From: Staphylotrichum longicolle
Taxonomy: Eukaryota; Ascomycota; Sordariomycetes; Sordariales; Chaetomiaceae
Reading direction: 5' to 3'
NCBI GenBank assembly: GCA_019096155.1
Contig: JAHCVI010000001.1
Location: 10,850,001 to 10,914,000 of the forward strand
Length of the DNA stretch: 64,000 bases
Part shown: piece after piece, positions 52,164 to 64,000 of the stretch
Layout: every line of letters starts with the position of its first letter
Numbering within the stretch: position 1 is the stretch's first letter
The notes under the pieces: model-generated
What the model saw: the letters and a program-made list of their open reading frames with translations, nothing else
What the model was told of the DNA's origin: nothing
Database searches by the model: none
Translations under genes and position numbers: made by a program

Positions 52164-54065
52164 ATGGAGTTCAAACCGCCATTTTTCCATGAGTTTGCCG
52201 AGGCCTGGTCTGGACAGGAGGGCCCTCGCCTCGCACGGACACTAGCACCAGACCTTCCAACTGAAAAGCTGAGGAAGATTTGCGACAGTCAGAATGCCCA
52301 CGATATCAAGAGCACCCTTAAGCGCGGCCTCCAGGGCAACGCTGCGCTCGTCGGTGGGATTGACCATCAGGAAGTACAGGGCTGGGTGGAGGTGTATGCG
52401 GCATACTGGCACGCCGCCAGATCAATCTTGAGCGCTCGGCTTTCGAGCAGCGAAGGCAGTCAGGTCAGTACCCCCAGGATGCATCACTGTATCCTCTCAG
52501 TCGCTACGAGTTTTGTTTTCCGTGGCAGCCATTTCAATATTGACTCTAGATACAGTCGTCGCAGCTAGTGTGGACGAAGGTGTACGCGAGCTGGACTGAG
52601 CTGCTGAACGCCCTCCTTCGAGGCTACCAGAGCTGTGGCTTCGAAGTATGGACCATTCCTTGCTTGTATGTGGTGTGCAAGCACCTGAGAATCTTTGCCA
52701 TGAAAGCAGACGATGAGCGCAACAACAGTAGTTCGCTTGATGACAATGCAGCGGAGACTCTCCAAGACGACTTCGACCCAGAGACCAACAAGCGACAGAA
52801 GCTGGAAGACTGTGCCAGAGTGCTCTCCAGAGTCTTCATGGTCTGCCAGACTGATAGGTAAGCCCACTATTCTAGTGATACGCTTCATTAATCTCACCAT
52901 GTTGCAGAGCACCACTCGAAGAGTCGCGCAAGTGGGGAAGCTACTACATCGCCAACCTCTTACTCAAGACATACTTCAAATTGAACTCGGCGTCCCTGTC
53001 AAAGAACATTCTCAATAGCCTGCGGGCGGGCGGACGAGACATGCCAGACTTCAAGGCTTTCCCGAAGTCTCAACAAGTCACATTCAAGTATCACCAAGGA
53101 GTCCTCGCCTTCTTGGAGGAAAACTATGTCGACGTATTGTTACCCACCATCTTTGACAGTCCGAGAACAATGCTGACTGGCTTTAGGCTGAGAAATATCT
53201 GACTGAGGCGTGGAACGACTGCCACAAAAGTGCGGTGAAAAACAAGGAGTGAGGTTTTCCACTGGAGATGGCTCGAGAAAGTACCAAACGACTGACGCTA
53301 AGGACTAGACTGATTCTGACATACCTCATTCCATGTCGCCTCGTCATCAGCCACACGCTGCCGACCGAGAAGCTCTTGGCACAGTACCCGAGGCTGCAGA
53401 AACTCTTCCTGCCGCTCTGCCGGTGCATCAAGAGGGGCGAGCTACACAAGTTTGACCTTGCCCTGCAGGAAGGGGAAGACGAGTTCGTCAAGCGACGCAT
53501 TTACCTCACTTTGGAGCGCGGCCGTGACATTGCGTTACGCAACTTGCTGCGGAAAGTGTTTATCGCGCGTGGATTCGAGGAGGCGAAAGAAGGGGAGAAG
53601 CCAGTTCGCCGCAGCCGCGTGCCGGTCGCTGAGTTTGCCGCTGCTATCAGCCTCGGCAGCCAGGAGAAGATCGACAACGACGAAGTCGAGTGCTTGTTGG
53701 CCAATATGATTTACAAGGTGAGTCAAGTCTGCGTCTGTCTCTTTGTCATGAGGCGCAGCCCGTCTCCAAAGGCGACTAGAAGTTTGCCCCTATCCAGTCG
53801 CAGGCAACGGGATGCCTGCGAATACACCTACAGCTCATTGATGCCTGATGTTCTTGCTCTGCCTTGTCAGGCGTCCGTCTGCCTGGGGCGTCAAGGCACC
53901 ACTGCTTCGTGATACAACATCCCCATTGGTGCAACCTGTTGCCCCAGCAATGAGTCATTTTGCTGATTGCTTGCCACCCAGGGTCATATGAAGGGATACA
54001 TCTCCCGACAGCACGGCATTGTGGTGCTCAGCAAGACAGGGGCATTCCCCGGGACCGGCGTGTGA
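52164..54065 (+). CDS. CSN12-like PCI-domain protein
   Basis: PCI-domain protein related to yeast Csn12, which works with Thp3/Sac3-type proteins in transcription-coupled mRNA processing and is loosely linked to the COP9 signalosome. Exons 52164-52463, 52565-52857, 52908-53133, 53187-53248, 53309-53717 and 53982-54065 give 457 residues. Seen: GWVEVYAAYWHAARSILSA, KWGSYYIANLLLKTYFKLNS, FKYHQGVLAFLEENYVDAEK, LILTYLIPCRLVISHTLPTE (start of PCI), and the winged-helix end EVECLLANMIYK/GHMKGYIS RQHGIVVLSK. All five joins close the frame. Intron 5 is long (264 bp). The start at 52164 is the first ATG after an in-frame stop; an additional 5' exon is possible. Confidence 0.9.
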
Positions 54066-56492
54066 GGGGGACTGAGTTCTTCGGCAAGTACAATGGCGCA
54101 TCGTTCTTTGCCGATTGGCCAATTCACGGATCAGGGAGCACCTGGACCATGAAGACATGCAAGATGTCAGAGCGGGCGATGAGCACGAGATTTGGTCTCG
54201 TGCAATCTGCGCAATGGCGCAGTTCGGGATTCGACGGAACTGAGGAGTCGTGCCGCAAATGACAGCAGGTTTGCTGTCCAAGGCGGCGTAAACAGCCACC
54301 GCATGCATTTGCTGCCGCAGGGCGTGGGGGCATTGCGGTATCCGCGGGTGTTTCTTCGTTTTTAACGGTTCGCCGAGTACGATGTTCAGTTGGTGCCTCA
54401 CCCCTGAACGCTGGGTTACCTTGGACATGAACTCCCAACTCCTAGCCTCGATGACGAAGACATTTGACATTTGAATGGCAATAATCTCTCCACACGACGT
54501 GATATCCCACTGAAGGTGACTCAATTCCCGAGGTGTCAGATCCCGCGATCCCCTCACCTTCCGAACTGTTTGCACACCCTTGATTGTCGCCTGTTTGCCA
54601 TGTCCGGGTGTGGCAGGGTTGCTCCAGAAACGCCCAATCAGGTAGCAGCATCCAAACAACTGCCCCTTTTTTCATGTCGCCTCACCTCGCATCGCCTTCC
54701 CGCCATGGCTTTTTTAACACACATCACCACCTGCGCCCAACCAACCGCAGCGTCAGGCACAATGCACCGACCGCGACCAAGAAAAGCACCGCGCCGGATC
54801 TCTTATCTTCTCTCTTGCTTTCCCCGCACTTTTTCCCCCTTCCGGAAGCCGTCCCCTGATCCAAGGCTGAAGTGGCAGGGACAAGATTCACAGCGTTCAC
54901 CACTCACAGACTCTGCACACACTTCACCAAAAAAACTCCACCATCCATCCGGTCCGCGCACCCCCCTGCAAAACACCGAATTGCTTTCCCCCCCTTCCCA
55001 CCCCCTGGCACACGCACCCGGCCGTGGTGCGCCATTGGGGTTTGTGTCGGGTGCACATCCAACAAGAACCGCCGTGAAAAGTGACTCACACGAAGGGGCT
55101 GCGCATTCACGAAAACGCAACCTACTAAATTTGTCTCCTCCAACACAACGGGATGGGCAGTCTGATCGCCCGTTGGGGCACACCCACCGTTTTGTATTTT
55201 TATTTTCGTGCTTCGGAGTGATTCCTTCAACTCAACCGCTCCGTTTTGCGCTGGCCAAGTGGATCGTCTTTAATGGCGTGTGTGTGCAATTGAAAAAAAA
55301 AAATCATGAGAAAGTTAATGAGCCAGAATAAAAGCAAAGAATAAACCCCCCCGAGTTTCTTTTTTTTTTTTTTATGTATCACAGTATGTAAATTTCAACC
55401 CGGACAAGCCGGGCGGCAAAATTTCTGGGGACTGAACAAGATGAGAGATCCTCACGGACTGACCCGGTCCGACGGTTCTCGCTTTTGACGCTAACGTTAG
55501 CGCATGGTGCATGGTGGTGATGATCCACAGGATCCGTCCGGATGGGTCGGTGGATCTGGGATTGAGGTTCTCCTTTTTTCCTCTTTTCGCTGTGAGTTTG
55601 GGTGTCCTCTGCCTGGATGGGTAGTGTGGAACTCGAGCCACGTCATACAGAGATATCTCACGTTTGCAATGTGGGACGGAGTATTTTGCTGGTTGCTTGG
55701 TAATATTTGCAGCGAGAGAATGAGCACCAGATATTGTTGGTGTATGAGATTCATCCCTCCTTCGGGCAATGTCTTTCGATCAGGACAAGACATGCCTCAA
55801 ACGCCCTAGCGTGAAACGGGTGATGAACGAGAGCGAGAAGCGAAGATACACTGTCTCAGGTCTCCTTTCCAACCTTCTCCACCATCCACTTCCAGTCTCG
55901 ACTGTTCAAAGTGTCCCAAGAGTTCGCCACCAGAAAGAAACATGATAAAATGAGATCTCCACCCAGAAAAGAAAACCCATGCTCGCGAAAGCCACCGTCT
56001 GGAAGAGACGGCATCTTTCAAACAGGGGATGAATCACCCTGCCCTAATGAAATCCCAGGAAAAAGATGAAAACTGCCAAAACCAGGAAATCCTCCGCCGC
56101 CCAACGTGGTCGTATCATGAGGGTATGCTATTGTACAAGTTTGAAGTTTTTGCGGGAGAAAGATCAGAGCAGAAACGAGACACCAACTCCAAAATGCAAA
56201 AAGGAAAAACTGAGGAGAAAAAAAAACAGACCCGACCAAACCTGCCCCTTGCGCCAAAGTCATGAAACAATGATGGAAAATGTCTATGCCCAAGCCGTAC
56301 CCAAAATATTAGACCGTAGTAATCCTGAAAATCCGTGTGCGCGAGAATATGTAGAATCGAAAGAGGCCGGGGTATGAAGCATGATCCATCGCAGAGTCGA
56401 GAACGCCTAGAGGGGCAAGGTATCGTGTGTTGAGGGGTGTTTGGGTATCAATCGTCTCGTGAAAAGGGGTGGCGAACTGGGGAAGTGGGAGC
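54066..56492. other. Long convergent gap CSN12-like/BTB gene
   Basis: 2.4 kb between two 3' ends. No gene supported. A minus-strand ORF at 53955-54659 (234 codons) overlaps the last CSN12 exon and has no family likeness. Poly-A/T runs occur near 55285-55300 and 55357-55373. Confidence 0.4.
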
Positions 56493-57536
56493 CTAGAAGG
56501 GGCGACCGCTGCGAGGAGTGCGAGGCGTGGAGCTGTTCGATGCCAAGTTAGATTGAGGCCGAGGCAACTGCAACAGGCAGGAGAACTTACGCAGCGCTCG
56601 AGATGTCATCGACATGGTTGCACAGGGCGACGAACAGGTCGAAGAAAAGCTGAGTGCCACCGTTGAGCATCTCGAGTTGCATGGTGCCGCTCCGCTTGAA
56701 GGTGCTGCGGCTGCGGATGATGAGGGCGAGATAGTGCGCGCGCAGCTTGGAGTCGGTATCCGGAGTGTTGGCGTAGGCGTAGCGAGCCGAAGCCAGAATG
56801 GTGCTAGCTTGAATGCCAGACTCTGTTTCTGTTAGTAGGAAGAACTGTGCACACAGAGATAGGACTCAGAGGAGTTGACGTACGAAGACCCTGCTTGCGA
56901 AGAGCGATGCGCTTCAGTTCCTCAAGGCCGTACTTCTCGGCGGCACAGTAGATGGCCGTGTCCTTGAGCAGCTCGCCCTCGACGCTGTGGTGATAGATGG
57001 TGGCCTCAGAGCGGCCATCCTCGCCGGCCTGCTCCAGCTCCCACGAGTTCCTCTTCTTGTTGTGCACCAGGCGCGGGTAGTAGTCGGCCTTGTAGAGATA
57101 CTCGAGGATGGACGAGAAGACCTCGGGCTCTTCGTCGGGCAGCGAGATCTTCTTGGTCTGCGAGTCCATCATCTGGTTCTGCAGGACGCTCTGGAAGAAG
57201 GGCGAGGCAGCGAGGACATTCTCGTGGGCGGCAAAGATCCTCTGTTCCTGGCCGACGACGAGGGTGACGATAGCCGAGATGGAACCACTGAAGCAAGACC
57301 AGGTCAGCATCGTGTGCATGCTTGAGGGATGCACGACGGCTGGCGGCAACTTACCCCAAGGTCGACTCAGACGCACCCGCATTCGACACGGTGCCAGCAC
57401 GACGACGTCCAGACTCAACAGGCCTCTTGGTGATGCCAGCCTCCTTGGCGAAGGATGAGCTTGCCCTCCTGTGTCTCCCAGACTTGGAGAAGCTCTTGCT
57501 GCTGGTCTGGGGCGGCTCGAAGCGACGAGAGAACAT
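56493..57536 (-). CDS. BTB/POZ domain protein
   Basis: Protein-protein interaction domain protein. Exons 57355-57536, 56884-57287, 56591-56822 and 56493-56532 give 285 residues. A basic, Ser-rich N-terminus precedes the BTB fold: ISAIVTLVVGQEQRIFAAHE, NVLAASPFFQSVLQNQMMD, KKISLPDEEPEVFSSILEYL, YKADYYPRLVH, with the helix after a variable insert (DTAIYCAAEKYGLEELKRIA). The C-terminal helices (STILASARYAYANTPDTD, LRAHYLALIIRSRSTFKRSG, MLNGGTQLFFDLFVALCNHV) resemble BTB proteins common in ascomycetes. The last exon encodes only STPRTPRSGRPF, a possible phospho-site tail. No Kelch or zinc finger. Could be a Cullin-3 adaptor; this is inference. Confidence 0.88.
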
Positions 57537-59047
57537 CTTGATTCACTAACACCGGCGTCGGCTGCCTTCTAAAAAATGTCTCCACCCAGTTCGGCTCGGG
57601 GCCTCGAGGAGATCGTTGACTCGGCCCGGAAATATGGGGCCGTCGTTTAGGTTCGTTTTCGTTGATGAATACAGGCAGGCAGGGCGGAGTGATGCGGAAG
57701 GGGCCCGAGACACACAAAGAGGCACGATGCAATACAACAAAGACAATATGAGATGATGGAAACCAATAACAAAAAAATCAGATGTCGATGATCCGATGGC
57801 TTTCTTGATGAGCGAAGACCTACCTACTTAAGCGAGGCAAAGGTGGGCTCGAACGAGGATGGTAGAAAAATTTTCCCATTTCATTTCCGGCGAGGGAAGC
57901 TCGGGCTCATATTTAAAGTTGGGAGGGAGGCCGCGGCCTGCAGAGATGCCTGGCATCGCGGGTGGACACACCTGGTCTCGGCGGCCGGAAAAGGCAGCAA
58001 AAAAAGTATCCAGCGTGATTCGCGTCGGGAAACGGGTCTGGGGAAGGGTGAACCGACACGGAGTCACCTGACTTGGATTGCCGTTTTAGGCAAGGCTGAA
58101 CGAGATTTTGCGGATGCAACCAGGGACTTTCCCTGCAAAATGCCTGGAGCAAGGGACGGAAAAGCAAGCCGGGCTCGAAAGCGCCAGTGCCAGGCCAGGG
58201 GTTCGGAGTCATTAAGGGTTTTCCATGTTTCCATGTGCGAAATGCCGTGGAGACTTTGGCGCTAGGCGAGGCCGGAGTGAAGCGTCCAGGGGGGACGGAT
58301 TTTCTGGAAAAGGCTGAGAAATTGGCATGCAACGCTGCAAGGCTGCCGAACCGCTGCCGAGGCGCACTCACTCGCGCGTGAACTTTTGCTAGCCGACAGC
58401 CCGCGAGGCAGCAGCAGGCTGACGCCGCGGCCAAGACGACGATGGCTGGGAGATGCCGGATTCTGTGAGGCAACCATCTCGTTCAGAATCTCGAGCTCCC
58501 AGCGACTGACTTCCAGGTTGTGTCAATTGACCTGCAAAAAAAAGTCGAAGATGGAGCATTGGCCATGGGTTCAAGCTCTGGAAGCTCTGGGCCTGCAAGA
58601 GAAGTGGATCGCCGTTAAGATTAACATGGGCGCACTCGGGACGGAGACCCACTGGAGCCCGATTCTCGAAGGAAGAGACGGCAACCCCATCTGAGCCCAT
58701 CATGCAACGCCCAACGGTTCCTTGCCAGCGAAAAAAAGCACGGATCAAATGTCCGTCCAACCGTGCCGCTCACTGACGAAGCAATCAGCCAGGCCTGCCC
58801 TTCACGCGGCGTGCACGGAGAGACTTTGGGAGTGCACACGTCTTGGCACAACCCCTGCCTGCCTCCTTTTCCGGTCGAGCTCTGCCCCTTTTTGTCCCCC
58901 AGTCTGTCCCAGAACCGATGTTTGACTTTCGGACCGCTGCTGGGGTGGTAACCAGGGGCCGCACGAGGTAAAACCGCTAACGGCGGTCTTGCCACGCCCA
59001 ATTCTCGCAAAAGAAATTTGAGGAAGAAAATCCAAGACATGGAAATC
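57537..59047. other. Intergenic upstream of the BTB gene
   Basis: About 1.5 kb of promoter and 3' flank of the Bem46-like gene. No credible ORF or RNA feature. Confidence 0.45.
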
Positions 59048-60445
59048 TCAACCTTTTTCAAGCGCGCTCTCGACCAATTTTAGGATGGCATGAGCAGCCA
59101 GCTTTTTGCCGTCCCCTCTGGCGATCGCCTGTTGGTGATATGCCACTGGCACAACGCCCTTCTCGGCAGGGAACCCGAGGTCCACGCACCTCTGGAAAAG
59201 GCGTTCGCTCTGTTCCTTTGGGACAAGCTCATCCCTTTCGGCCTCGAGGAAGTACACCATGGGTGCTGCCACCCCTTTTTCTTTTACAGCCTCGGCCATC
59301 AAACCCAAGTTTGCCCAGCTGTCCAGTTGATTTCGGAGGAAGGGCCACAAATATTTGTATGGCAGCCACTTCTGGGGGTACAGTGTCTCGAGCATGGCTC
59401 TGATCGACACGAATGGGGTTTCCAGAAGGAGGCCTCTGATCGGCATGCTCGCCGGCACTCGGCCAGTCGCGGCGAGATTCGTCGCTACCCCTGACCCAAT
59501 GCTCTGGCCCCAGACAAGCAAAACGGGGTTGATGCTGCCGTCCTTCCCGAAAATTCGTTCGTGGCGCTCGGCTATCCACCGCACGCCCGCCTCGGCATCG
59601 AGCCGGAGACCCGGCTCCGAGGGCCGGCCACGTGAGGTCCAGTAACCCCTGTAGCTCAAGCAGACAAAGGTCAACTGGACCGGTGCCATTGCGTGTGTCT
59701 TGCTGTCACTAACAGCTCGAAGGACCCATGACAAGTCTGGCAGTCGCGGTGGGATGGATGAAGCGTTTCCTAGGGCACTGTCAGTCACAATCGACGATGC
59801 ACAGTCTTCATGACGGCCAACCCTGGAAGTAGAGGACATAGATATGCGCTGCGGTGGGTGTCTCTGGCCTTGTAGCGGCCGTTCGTTTCCCCCGAGGGAG
59901 CGAGACAGTCGCGACAGCCAACGCAAGATCTGTCCCGTCCTCAGCTCTCGTCCTCTCTTCGGTCCACTTGATGCCGCCACAGTGGTCCTGCCAGTTCTCG
60001 ATCCGCTCGCTGCGGGAATTTGGCGGTAGCCCGGGCATGTAGATGATCTTGTTCTGGAAAACGACCATCATCACACATTTCCTACGAGCGGCGTCAGCCA
60101 GGCCATCCCCCAGAATACATCGAGGGCGTCAAATGCGTTACAGGTAAGAGAAAATACCAGCACCAGTACATACCAAATCCACAGACCAATGAGCAATCCG
60201 GTAAAGACCACCGGCGGCAGGAGAACTGGTGGGATATGGATGCTCCGGCTGCCGGCCTCGGTGAAGATGATGCGCGGATGGACTCCCACTGGCCGACTGC
60301 GTTTGACCACTGCCCAAGACTGCGTCAAAGTGAGGCGAGCGCTATGGCGAGCAGTGTGCATCAGACATCTCAGGGGTGCCGGCCGCCATTGGACACCACG
60401 CCTGGGCATTCCGCCGCGAAAAATCATGGCAGACGAACCCATCAT
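59048..60445 (-). CDS. Bem46-like alpha/beta hydrolase, membrane-anchored
   Basis: Exons 60174-60445, 59822-60081 and 59048-59769 give 417 residues. Seen: a hydrophobic segment (PPVVFTGLLIGLWIWKC) across intron 1, the Bem46 signature VFQNKIIYMPGLPPNSRSER, CGGIKWTEERTRAEDGTDLA, the oxyanion region IYVLYFQGNAS across intron 2, FVCLSYRGYWTSRGRPSEPG, and the nucleophile elbow WGQSIGSG (GxSxG). Later ERDELVPKEQSERLF carries the likely acid Asp; a His near PVAYHQQAIA may complete the triad. Bem46 relatives are ER/plasma-membrane serine hydrolases involved in fungal hyphal growth from ascospores. The start could instead be an internal Met (MPRRGVQW). Confidence 0.87.
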
Positions 60446-61386
60446 TGGCCGAGATCATCAGCAAGATGCAGTCCGGACTGGAGTGGGCTCACTTCCTGGG
60501 AGTAAGACGAGTGGTGTGGTGCAAACGGAGATCTCGCCCTGCGCAGGTCGGTAACTATCTCGTGCTTGCTCATGCCATGGCCGAATCGTGTGTTCGTCTC
60601 CCACTCGCCAGGACGGGACCCTTGCGATGTTCTGCAGGAGAACCCCTCCACTCAAGCTCGTGGATCGAGATTGGGACCGATTGAATTGGGCTGGTCGGGT
60701 TGGGCGGAAATTCGAGGACTGGAGTGAATGGTGCGTTGTTGTCAACATGCAATTCGTCCACCCGCGAGCAGATCCAGCCGGGGACAGATGGAGGATGCCG
60801 AGTTGATGGATTGTCAGGGGAGAAAGGACCCCTTTTTTTTTGTGTGGAAGTGCGGAGAAATCTGTATTGAATAAAAGATTGACAGTTGACCGATTCGAAA
60901 AATGGCTATTCTCACAGAACGAGACTCAACAATGAAACGTCCCCTTTGTATTGCTGAAGATGACGATTGAGCTTATGTGGTCAGCGAGTCGCAACTGACC
61001 TGACGATGTTGGGGGCTAACCCCACATTGAAGTCGGGCATTCCCTGGTCTCGGCCGCTGACCTGTCAGCGATAATGAGGTGACGATAAGCATGGATTGCC
61101 CCTCCTTTTCAGGGATTCAGGAATGCCACCAAGGCCGTTGGCCAACTCAAAAACCCGCTGCGACTGGTGCACTGCCTATAAACCCGACCCCAGCCACCAA
61201 ACCGACGGGACGAAACAAGGCTACTGCACAAGGTACCTAACATTATTGCTTGGCCATTCTTTGAACCGTCGGGAAACAACAAGACCCAGGAACACCAGTT
61301 GCCATTTCCACTCATTCATCACCGTCTTCATTCACCACCATTCACCACCACCGACACCGAGCATCGCAGCTGACACACCGCCCACC
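60446..61386. promoter_or_regulatory. Divergent region Bem46-like/SDS22
   Basis: 940 bp between divergent genes; no further gene or motif recognised. Confidence 0.45.
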
Positions 61387-62705
61387 ATGCCCGCACCCGC
61401 ACCGCTTGAAGAAGGCTCCCGGTCACCGGGCCACCACATTGAGCTCGTTGATGACAACCCCTCCCCGCGGCACGATGGCGAAGGGAGTCCTGGCCTTCGG
61501 GACAGCAAAGGATGGGACGGGAAGCTGCGCGTGCCCAAGAGCGCCCTGCTTGCAAACCCCGAGGCACTCTCAGATCCAGAGTACTCTGACGAGGACAATG
61601 TCGTGCCCGGTGAGGAGGTTGCTGCAGACGAAGGTATGAGAGGGGCAGCCGCGACGTCAAAAGAGATTGGGCTGGGCTGACGGACTCGGTGCCAGACATC
61701 CTCGACGGCGAAGACTCGGACACGGACGAGATCATATGCACACACTCGCGAATCAAGTCGATCCCCGCGCTCCGACTCGAACGCTTCAAAAAGGTAGCCC
61801 GCATCTGCTTGCGGCAGAACCTAATCCAAGATATCGAAGGCCTTTCATGCATCGCTTCCACGCTCCGCGACCTCGACTTCTATGATAATCTCATATCCCA
61901 CATCCGCGGCCTCGACGACCTCGTCAACCTCACCTCCCTCGACCTCTCTTTCAACAAGATCAAGCACATCAAGCACATCTCCCATCTGACCGAGCTCACC
62001 GACCTCTACTTCGTCGCCAACAAGATCTCCCGGATCGAGGGCCTCGACGGCCTCACCAAGCTGCGCAACCTCGAGCTCGGCTCCAACCGCATCCGCGAGC
62101 TGCAGAACCTCGACTCCCTGACCGCCCTCCAGGAGCTCTGGGTCGCCAAGAACAAGATCACCTCCCTCGCGGGCCTGTCCGGCCTGCCCCAGCTCCGCCT
62201 CCTCTCCATCCAGTCCAACCGCATCAGCGACCTGTCCCCGCTCCGCGACGTGCCCCAGCTCGAGGAGCTCTACATCTCGCACAACGCCCTCTCCTCCCTC
62301 GCCGGGCTCGAGCACAACACGCGCCTGCGCGTCCTCGAGATCTCCAACAACAAGATCGCCTCCCTCGCCGGGCTCGGCCCCCTGGCGGAGCTCGAGGAGC
62401 TCTGGGCGAGCTACAACCTGATCGCGGATTTCGCCGAGGTCGAGCGCGAGCTGGGCGACAAGAAGGAGCTGACGACCGTCTACTTCGAGGGCAACCCGCT
62501 GCAGCTGCGCGCGCCGGCGCTGTATAGGAACAAGGTCAAGCTGGCGCTGCCGCAGGTGAGGCAGATCGACGCGAGTAAGTGTTTTTTTTTTTTTTCGGAA
62601 CTGTTGTTTACCACCTGTCCCAAACCACCCACCCCCCCCCCCCCCCCTCCCTCAACTCTCAGCAGAGGACTAACATCGTCGGCAGCGTTTGTACGGACCA
62701 ATTGA
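61387..62705 (+). CDS. SDS22: Protein phosphatase 1 regulatory subunit SDS22
   Basis: Nuclear leucine-rich-repeat regulator and maturation factor of PP1. Exons 61387-61633, 61696-62574 and 62686-62705 give 381 residues. A disordered acidic N-terminus leads to DILDGEDSDTDEIICTHSRI, then eleven or so SDS22-type LRRs of 22 residues (LTSLDLSFNKIKHIKHISHL, LTDLYFVANKISRIEGLDGL, LRNLELGSNRIRELQNLDSL, LQELWVAKNKITSLAGLSGL, LEELYISHNALSSLAGLEHN) and an LRR cap. The last exon supplies TFVRTN, so the protein ends QIDATFVRTN as in the family. Intron 2 contains a T run and a long C run (62633-62648). Confidence 0.94.
62633..62648. repeat. Poly-C tract in SDS22 intron 2
   Basis: Uninterrupted C run of about 16, preceded 40 bp earlier by a T run of about 14. 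Mononucleotide runs of this length are prone to length error. Confidence 0.8.
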
Positions 62706-63450
62706 TCGACGAGACATCTCAGCAGCCTGTCTAGGAACAGGGAGACGGGAGGCGTTCTGTATTTGGTATAACCAGAAAGGGGGAAACGGGGGGGAGGAAC
62801 ATTAGCATTCGGCGGCGTTCTCGGTTGATAAAGCGGAACAAAGTGCGCGGCTGCGCCAGTGTATCGTTGTGTTTAGGTTCAAGGGCAGCATCTAGGGCCC
62901 TGCGATGCGCCAAATCAAACTTGATCGGATCCTCTTCGGGTCCGAAGCCAAGGTACTCCCCAAATGCTCGGTGTTGTTGGCCTCGCGATGCTTTCACTCC
63001 AATAAACAAGTTATCCTTCCCGGGTCTTGCGGGGGGGACGGCAGATGGGAACAAAAACGTCAGATTTGATATATTCTATGAGAGGTCCCATCCAAGCAGG
63101 CACGCCATGCAGTGCATAAAACGAGATCCCCCTCTCTCCCCATCATGAGGACATGATTCTCCCCGGATACATGTTGTGTGTGTATCTAGAACAACACAGG
63201 GCGCCGGCTTCACCCCTTTTCTTTTCGTCAGGCAAGCGACATGGCCAGCGTGATTCTCATTGCAGTCGTGACAAGACCGGCGGGAGGAAGAGGAAGCATC
63301 CCTCCAGCCGGCCACCCTCCGTGATAAGTAGTCAGAGGGCTATCGGTAGAGAACAGACCAGTGGTTGTTGTCTTGGTCTGCCTCGGGTCTGGCCCGTCAG
63401 GCCAGGGCGGGATTGCGCCCGCCCCTCGCACTTTCTTCTCCAGGGGGCAT
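62706..63450. other. Convergent gap SDS22/xylose reductase
   Basis: 3' flanks of convergent genes; nothing else recognised. Confidence 0.5.
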
Positions 63451-64000
63451 TTAGCCGAAGATCCAGAGGAGCTCGGTGGGGAAGTACTACAAGTATCATG
63501 GTCAGTCGAAGGGCCAACATGTGAAAGAGTACCATCTGCGGAGACTCACGTTGGAGGGCTGGTTGAAGCGGATGCCGCGGTCGAAGGCAGAGATGGCGGC
63601 AATGTCCTCCTCGGAGAGATCGAACTCGATGCTCTGGAAGTTGGAGGCCATGATCTGCGGGCGGGTGCTCTTGGGGATGATGGCCAGGCCGCGCTGGGTA
63701 GCCCAGCGGAGCAGGACCTGCGAGGGGTCGCGGTTGTACTTGGCGGCAATCTTCTTGATGGTCTCGTCCTCGATGAGGGGAGTGAGCTTGACAGCGTGCT
63801 GCATGTTGAACTCGAGGAAGCTGGCGGGGCCGAAGGAGCTGTAGGCGGTGACGGCAATGCCCTCGCGCTTGGCGAGGTTGAGCAGCTCCTGCTGGACCAG
63901 GTAGGGGTGGTGCTCAATCTGGAGGGTGGCCGGGCGGATCTTGGCGTACCGGAGGAGGTCGTAGATCAGCTGGGCCTGGAAGTTGGAGATACCAATGCTG
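63451..64000 (-). CDS. XYL1: D-xylose reductase (3' part)
   Basis: NAD(P)H-dependent aldo-keto reductase converting xylose to xylitol, first step of fungal pentose catabolism. Exons visible: 63550 to beyond 64000, and 63451-63486, which supplies YFPTELLWIFG. Seen: SIGISNFQAQLIYDLLRYAK, ATLQIEHHPYLVQQELLNLA, IAVTAYSSFGPASFLE, the cofactor-binding IPKSTRPQIMASNFQSIEFD, and DIAAISAFDRGIRFNQPSN, all diagnostic of Xyl1. GTGAGT donor and TGTAG acceptor; phase 0. The N-terminal half with the catalytic Tyr lies off the window. Promoter elements are therefore not visible. Confidence 0.93.

Noticed and set aside
53955..54659. 234-codon minus-strand ORF overlapping the last CSN12-like exon
   Set aside because: No domain or compositional support, and it overlaps a well-supported exon on the other strand.

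Overview
The window is nuclear DNA of a filamentous ascomycete, most likely a Sordariomycete close to the Sordariales/Chaetomiaceae. Reasons: GC-rich exons, short spliceosomal introns (mostly 50-80 bp, GTAAGT/GTATGT donors, CTAAC or CTGAC branch sites, CAG/TAG acceptors), and a gene set typical of that class. No mobile element, tRNA, rRNA, CRISPR or viral gene was recognised. Exon joins were worked out by reading frame, splice motifs and family conservation; each listed join closes its frame unless stated.

Layout. 0-10 kb: symplekin/Pta1 N-terminus (-), cytochrome oxidase assembly factor Coa3 (+), Sds3/Dep1-like Rpd3L subunit (-), Nop12 (+), alpha-tubulin (-, with two one-base frameshifts). 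11.6-17.5 kb: Kre9/Knh1-type GPI protein (-), secreted NTF2-like protein (-), PI-PLC X-domain protein (+). 17.4-18.95 kb: a spliced non-coding host gene (-) with box C/D snoRNAs in successive introns. 19-25.4 kb: uncharacterised protein (+), secreted Thr-rich protein with an in-frame TAG (-), CCCH zinc-finger protein (-). 25.6-29 kb: tubulin cofactor E (-) and MaoC-type hydratase (-). 29.7-38.6 kb: uncharacterised nuclear-type protein (-) followed in frame by a second ORF, AKR8-like aldo-keto reductase (+), dynein intermediate chain (-), ATP synthase subunit e (+). 39-49.9 kb: decayed transcription-factor relic (-), conserved fungal hypothetical (-), a 3.9 kb gene-poor stretch, DUF7514-type protein (-), GNAT acetyltransferase (-). 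50.5-64 kb: ribosomal protein eL20 (-), CSN12/PCI protein (+), BTB/POZ protein (-), Bem46-like hydrolase (-), SDS22 (+), and the 3' part of D-xylose reductase (-) running off the window.

The genes are a mixed housekeeping neighbourhood, not a pathway cluster. Recurring themes are ribosome production (Nop12, eL20, the rRNA-methylation snoRNAs), the microtubule system (alpha-tubulin, its cofactor E, dynein intermediate chain) and mitochondrial energy complexes (Coa3, ATP synthase e). Several pairs are divergent and share promoters (Pta1/Coa3, Dep1/Nop12, dynein IC/ATP synthase e, eL20/CSN12, Bem46/SDS22, snoRNA host/19.2 kb gene).

The strongest non-standard signal is the snoRNA host gene: four introns carry C/D snoRNAs placed 33-37 nt from the donor, with 11-14 nt antisense elements matching 18S or 25S rRNA. 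A second theme is sequence lesions. Single-base frameshifts in base runs break conserved genes (alpha-tubulin, DUF7514 protein, GNAT) and look technical, while nonsense codons and frameshifts in the transcription-factor relic look like real decay.
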